This document shows, in pieces, positions 62,571 through 64,000 of a stretch of DNA of 64,000 bases. A program made the position numbers and the translations under genes. Where the stretch lies: the NCBI GenBank assembly GCA_963789215.1, contig CAWBJY010000006.1, positions 1-64,000 of the forward strand. Direction: 5' to 3'. The stretch is from Phormidesmis sp963789215. GTDB lineage: Bacteria > Cyanobacteriota > Cyanobacteriia > Phormidesmidales > Phormidesmidaceae. The stretch's first letter is position 1. The number at the start of each line of letters is the position of its first letter. Below the pieces are notes generated by a model. It saw nothing but the letters and a program-made list of their open reading frames with translations. It searched no databases and was not told the DNA's origin.

Positions 62571-63605
62571 CTACTTAAAGAGATAACTTTGCGCAAAAGA
62601 CAACATAGCCTGAGACATCTTTTTGTACTCAGGATTAGCCGGAGCATACTCTTCGCTGTCGGGGTTGTCGATAATAGCCGTTTTGAGCACTACGCTAGCA
62701 TGAGGCACATTTTCCATTGCAAACAGCGCTGCCGCCTTGTTCGGATGGTTGTCAATGAGTCGCTGCACGCCCTTAAAGAGGGCTTGATCGTCAGTTTTAG
62801 AATGGGCAGCAAAAACAGGCTGAGCTAAATCGCCAAACTTCGAGTGCGAATCGTCATATTGCTGATTGATCTCTTGAATAACTTCGGCTAGTTGAGAGAC
62901 GCCTTCATAGAAAAATACAGAGTACTTATAGTCGTTTTCTCCTATGCCATAATTGTCAGTGCGATCGCCCACGTGCTGATCGTTTAAGATCATCTCTACT
63001 TTGTCTTTAAAGGTCTTGGTTAGCCAAAGCCTTTGATCTTTCAATCGACCGATCATCCGGCCCGCTTCTGTCTGTAACAGTAGCTGCTCTGCCGTGCCAA
63101 TATCGAGCGCCGCCGAGTACAAAAACAGGCCGCCCGTAATGCTCCCTAAGTCCTTTATCGCTTTGCGAACCGAAAGCGCTCCTCCAGTCGATAAGCCACC
63201 AATAGAAACCCGACGCCCCAATCTGTGCGCAGTCTCAACCGCATGGTCTACCGTCGCAATCCAGTCGGTATGTCTCAGGCTTCTAAACGCTGGGCCAGGC
63301 CGCTTTAAACCGTGCCCCGGCAGCAGTGGCAGCACAACATTAAACCCTGCGCGAGCAAAGTCTTCCGCAATGGCTTGCATGTAGTAGGGAGAGTCAGTCA
63401 AGCCATGAACTAGAACCACTGCGTGGTCTGTGACTTTGCTATGGTGCAAAATCTTGGGGTAGTTTCCCGCTTTGTCTCGAAGCTGTGAAGGCGATAAAAC
63501 CGTTAGTACGCTGCGTCCATTGCTTTGAGACGCTTGGGCGATCGCATCTGGCCAGCGCTCGGCGTAGTGTAAGACAAATTGCTGTAGAACCTGATTAAAG
63601 CGCAT
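62571..63605 (-). CDS. Alpha/beta hydrolase (monoglyceride-lipase-like)
   Basis: The 344-aa Ser hydrolase has VVLVHGLTDSPYYMQAIAED (oxyanion), a nucleophile elbow GGLSTGGALSVRKAI with Ser about residue 139, an Asp in KTDDQALF and a late His in NVPHASVVLKT. The fold and HGLTDSP motif resemble lysophospholipase/monoacylglycerol lipases. No signal peptide is visible. It converges on the diiron gene with a 110-bp spacer. Confidence 0.82.
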   Translation of the reverse strand: MRFNQVLQQFVLHYAERWPDAIAQASQSNGRSVLTVLSPSQLRDKAGNYPKILHHSKVTDHAVVLVHGLTDSPYYMQAIAEDFARAGFNVVLPLLPGHGLKRPGPAFRSLRHTDWIATVDHAVETAHRLGRRVSIGGLSTGGALSVRKAIKDLGSITGGLFLYSAALDIGTAEQLLLQTEAGRMIGRLKDQRLWLTKTFKDKVEMILNDQHVGDRTDNYGIGENDYKYSVFFYEGVSQLAEVIQEINQQYDDSHSKFGDLAQPVFAAHSKTDDQALFKGVQRLIDNHPNKAAALFAMENVPHASVVLKTAIIDNPDSEEYAPANPEYKKMSQAMLSFAQSYLFK

Positions 63606-63656
63606 GTGAAGTCTGAGTAATAAGGACTATCCGCTAGAACTAAGATAATGCCCATA

Positions 63657-63689
63657 GCAAAAAGCCAGCGTACATGGCGGTACGCTGGC
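63657..63689 (-). terminator. Rho-independent terminator for the minus-strand gene at the window end
   Basis: GCCAGCGTAC at 63664-63673 pairs perfectly with GTACGCTGGC at 63680-63689. On the minus strand the stem is followed by a T tract (the AAAAA at 63659-63663 plus strand). It ends the transcript of the helix-turn-helix gene 78 bp upstream. Confidence 0.8.
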
Positions 63690-63766
63690 CTCTAATACTG
63701 GCTTTTAACACCGGCTTCTAACAACTTATAACGCTGTTTCTTCTAGATAACTATCTAGATATCTAT

Positions 63767-64000
63767 CTAGGCATTGCCCATACGGTAAGTGCTGCGATCG
63801 CCCCGGTGCCAATCGCCTGCTCGCACACCGCCCGACAATACGTTCGACACTCGGTTACGAGCTTTCAGATACTGAGCTTTTGGCATTCCTTCTTTAAATA
63901 GAGCTTCCATTACCTCAGCAATCTTAAACTCCTTCTCTGGCTGCGTCGCTAAAATCAGCTTCACCGCATCTGGAATAGACTGGTTCTTCACGCCCGGACG
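63767..64000 (-). CDS. Small helix-turn-helix protein, 5' end outside window
   Basis: At least 77 residues: the frame stays open to the window edge (RPGVKNQSIPDAVKLIL), so the true start lies beyond 64000 or is the GTG at 63991. EFKIAEVMEALFKEGMPKAQYLKARNR has the spacing of a winged helix-turn-helix, ending VRAGDWHRGDRSTYRMGNA. It resembles a small conserved cyanobacterial family; function unknown. Confidence 0.6.
   Translation of the reverse strand, partial: RPGVKNQSIPDAVKLILATQPEKEFKIAEVMEALFKEGMPKAQYLKARNRVSNVLSGGVRAGDWHRGDRSTYRMGNA

Noticed and set aside
1..64000. HIP1 octamers as a specific regulatory element
   Set aside because: They are spread over the whole window as in many cyanobacterial genomes, so individual sites are not listed.

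Overview
The window is chromosomal DNA of a cyanobacterium. The evidence is an NDH-1 subunit gene (ndhH), a CuA-less alternative terminal oxidase operon, a FeoA-FeoB-FeoC iron uptake set, and the octamer GCGATCGC (HIP1), which recurs throughout coding and non-coding DNA. No rRNA, tRNA, transposase, prophage or CRISPR array was recognised. A Leptolyngbya/Synechococcales-like lineage is a guess only.

Layout. 1-5.5 kb: a small conserved protein behind a hairpin-rich leader, a fatty acid desaturase, an 0.86-kb spacer, an MscS channel, rsmH and ndhH. 5.7-12.2 kb (minus strand): a seven-gene operon with two DUF2231 membrane proteins, ctaC/ctaD/ctaE of an A2-type oxidase, a GMC oxidoreductase and a small beta-rich protein. 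12.4-15.2 kb: lipase, exported protein, frameshifted NCS1 permease. 15.3-20 kb: a P-loop ATPase gene overlapping a TPR-repeat gene, then an HTH-REC-degenerate GGDEF regulator. 20-29.2 kb: an ammonium-transporter/histidine-kinase fusion, a glutaminase, two aldo/keto reductases, an epoxide-hydrolase-like protein and an FAD-enzyme remnant. 29.3-32.5 kb: a second ATPase + TPR pair paralogous to the first. 32.7-43 kb: gamma-glutamyltransferase, DUF2157 with a GDYXXLXY-like protein, TenA, a HepT/MntA toxin-antitoxin pair downstream of a methylglyoxal-synthase/lipid-kinase fusion, a UbiH-like hydroxylase, YebC and glucokinase. 43-52.7 kb: trpB, an RNase D-like exonuclease, an orphan substrate-binding lipoprotein running into a decayed sugar-binding-protein gene, murQ, DUF3110, glyS (frameshifted), murD and a hydrogenase-protease homologue. 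52.9-64 kb: feoA-feoB-feoC behind a Fur-box-like site, a lipoprotein, an SbmA/BacA-type ABC exporter, DUF427 (frameshifted), a YgiB-YgiC-diiron protein trio, an alpha/beta hydrolase and a partial helix-turn-helix gene.

The most interesting feature is the pair of paralogous two-gene modules (15.3-18.6 and 29.3-32.5 kb). In each, an active-looking P-loop ATPase gene overlaps a gene with a Walker-less NTPase-like N-terminus and a tail of nearly identical TPR repeats. A split STAND-like sensor or defence machine is an attractive but unproven reading. Both TPR arrays carry many single-base indels. Single-base frameshifts also hit other genes, including the essential glyS, so sequencing or assembly error must be excluded before calling any of them pseudogenes.
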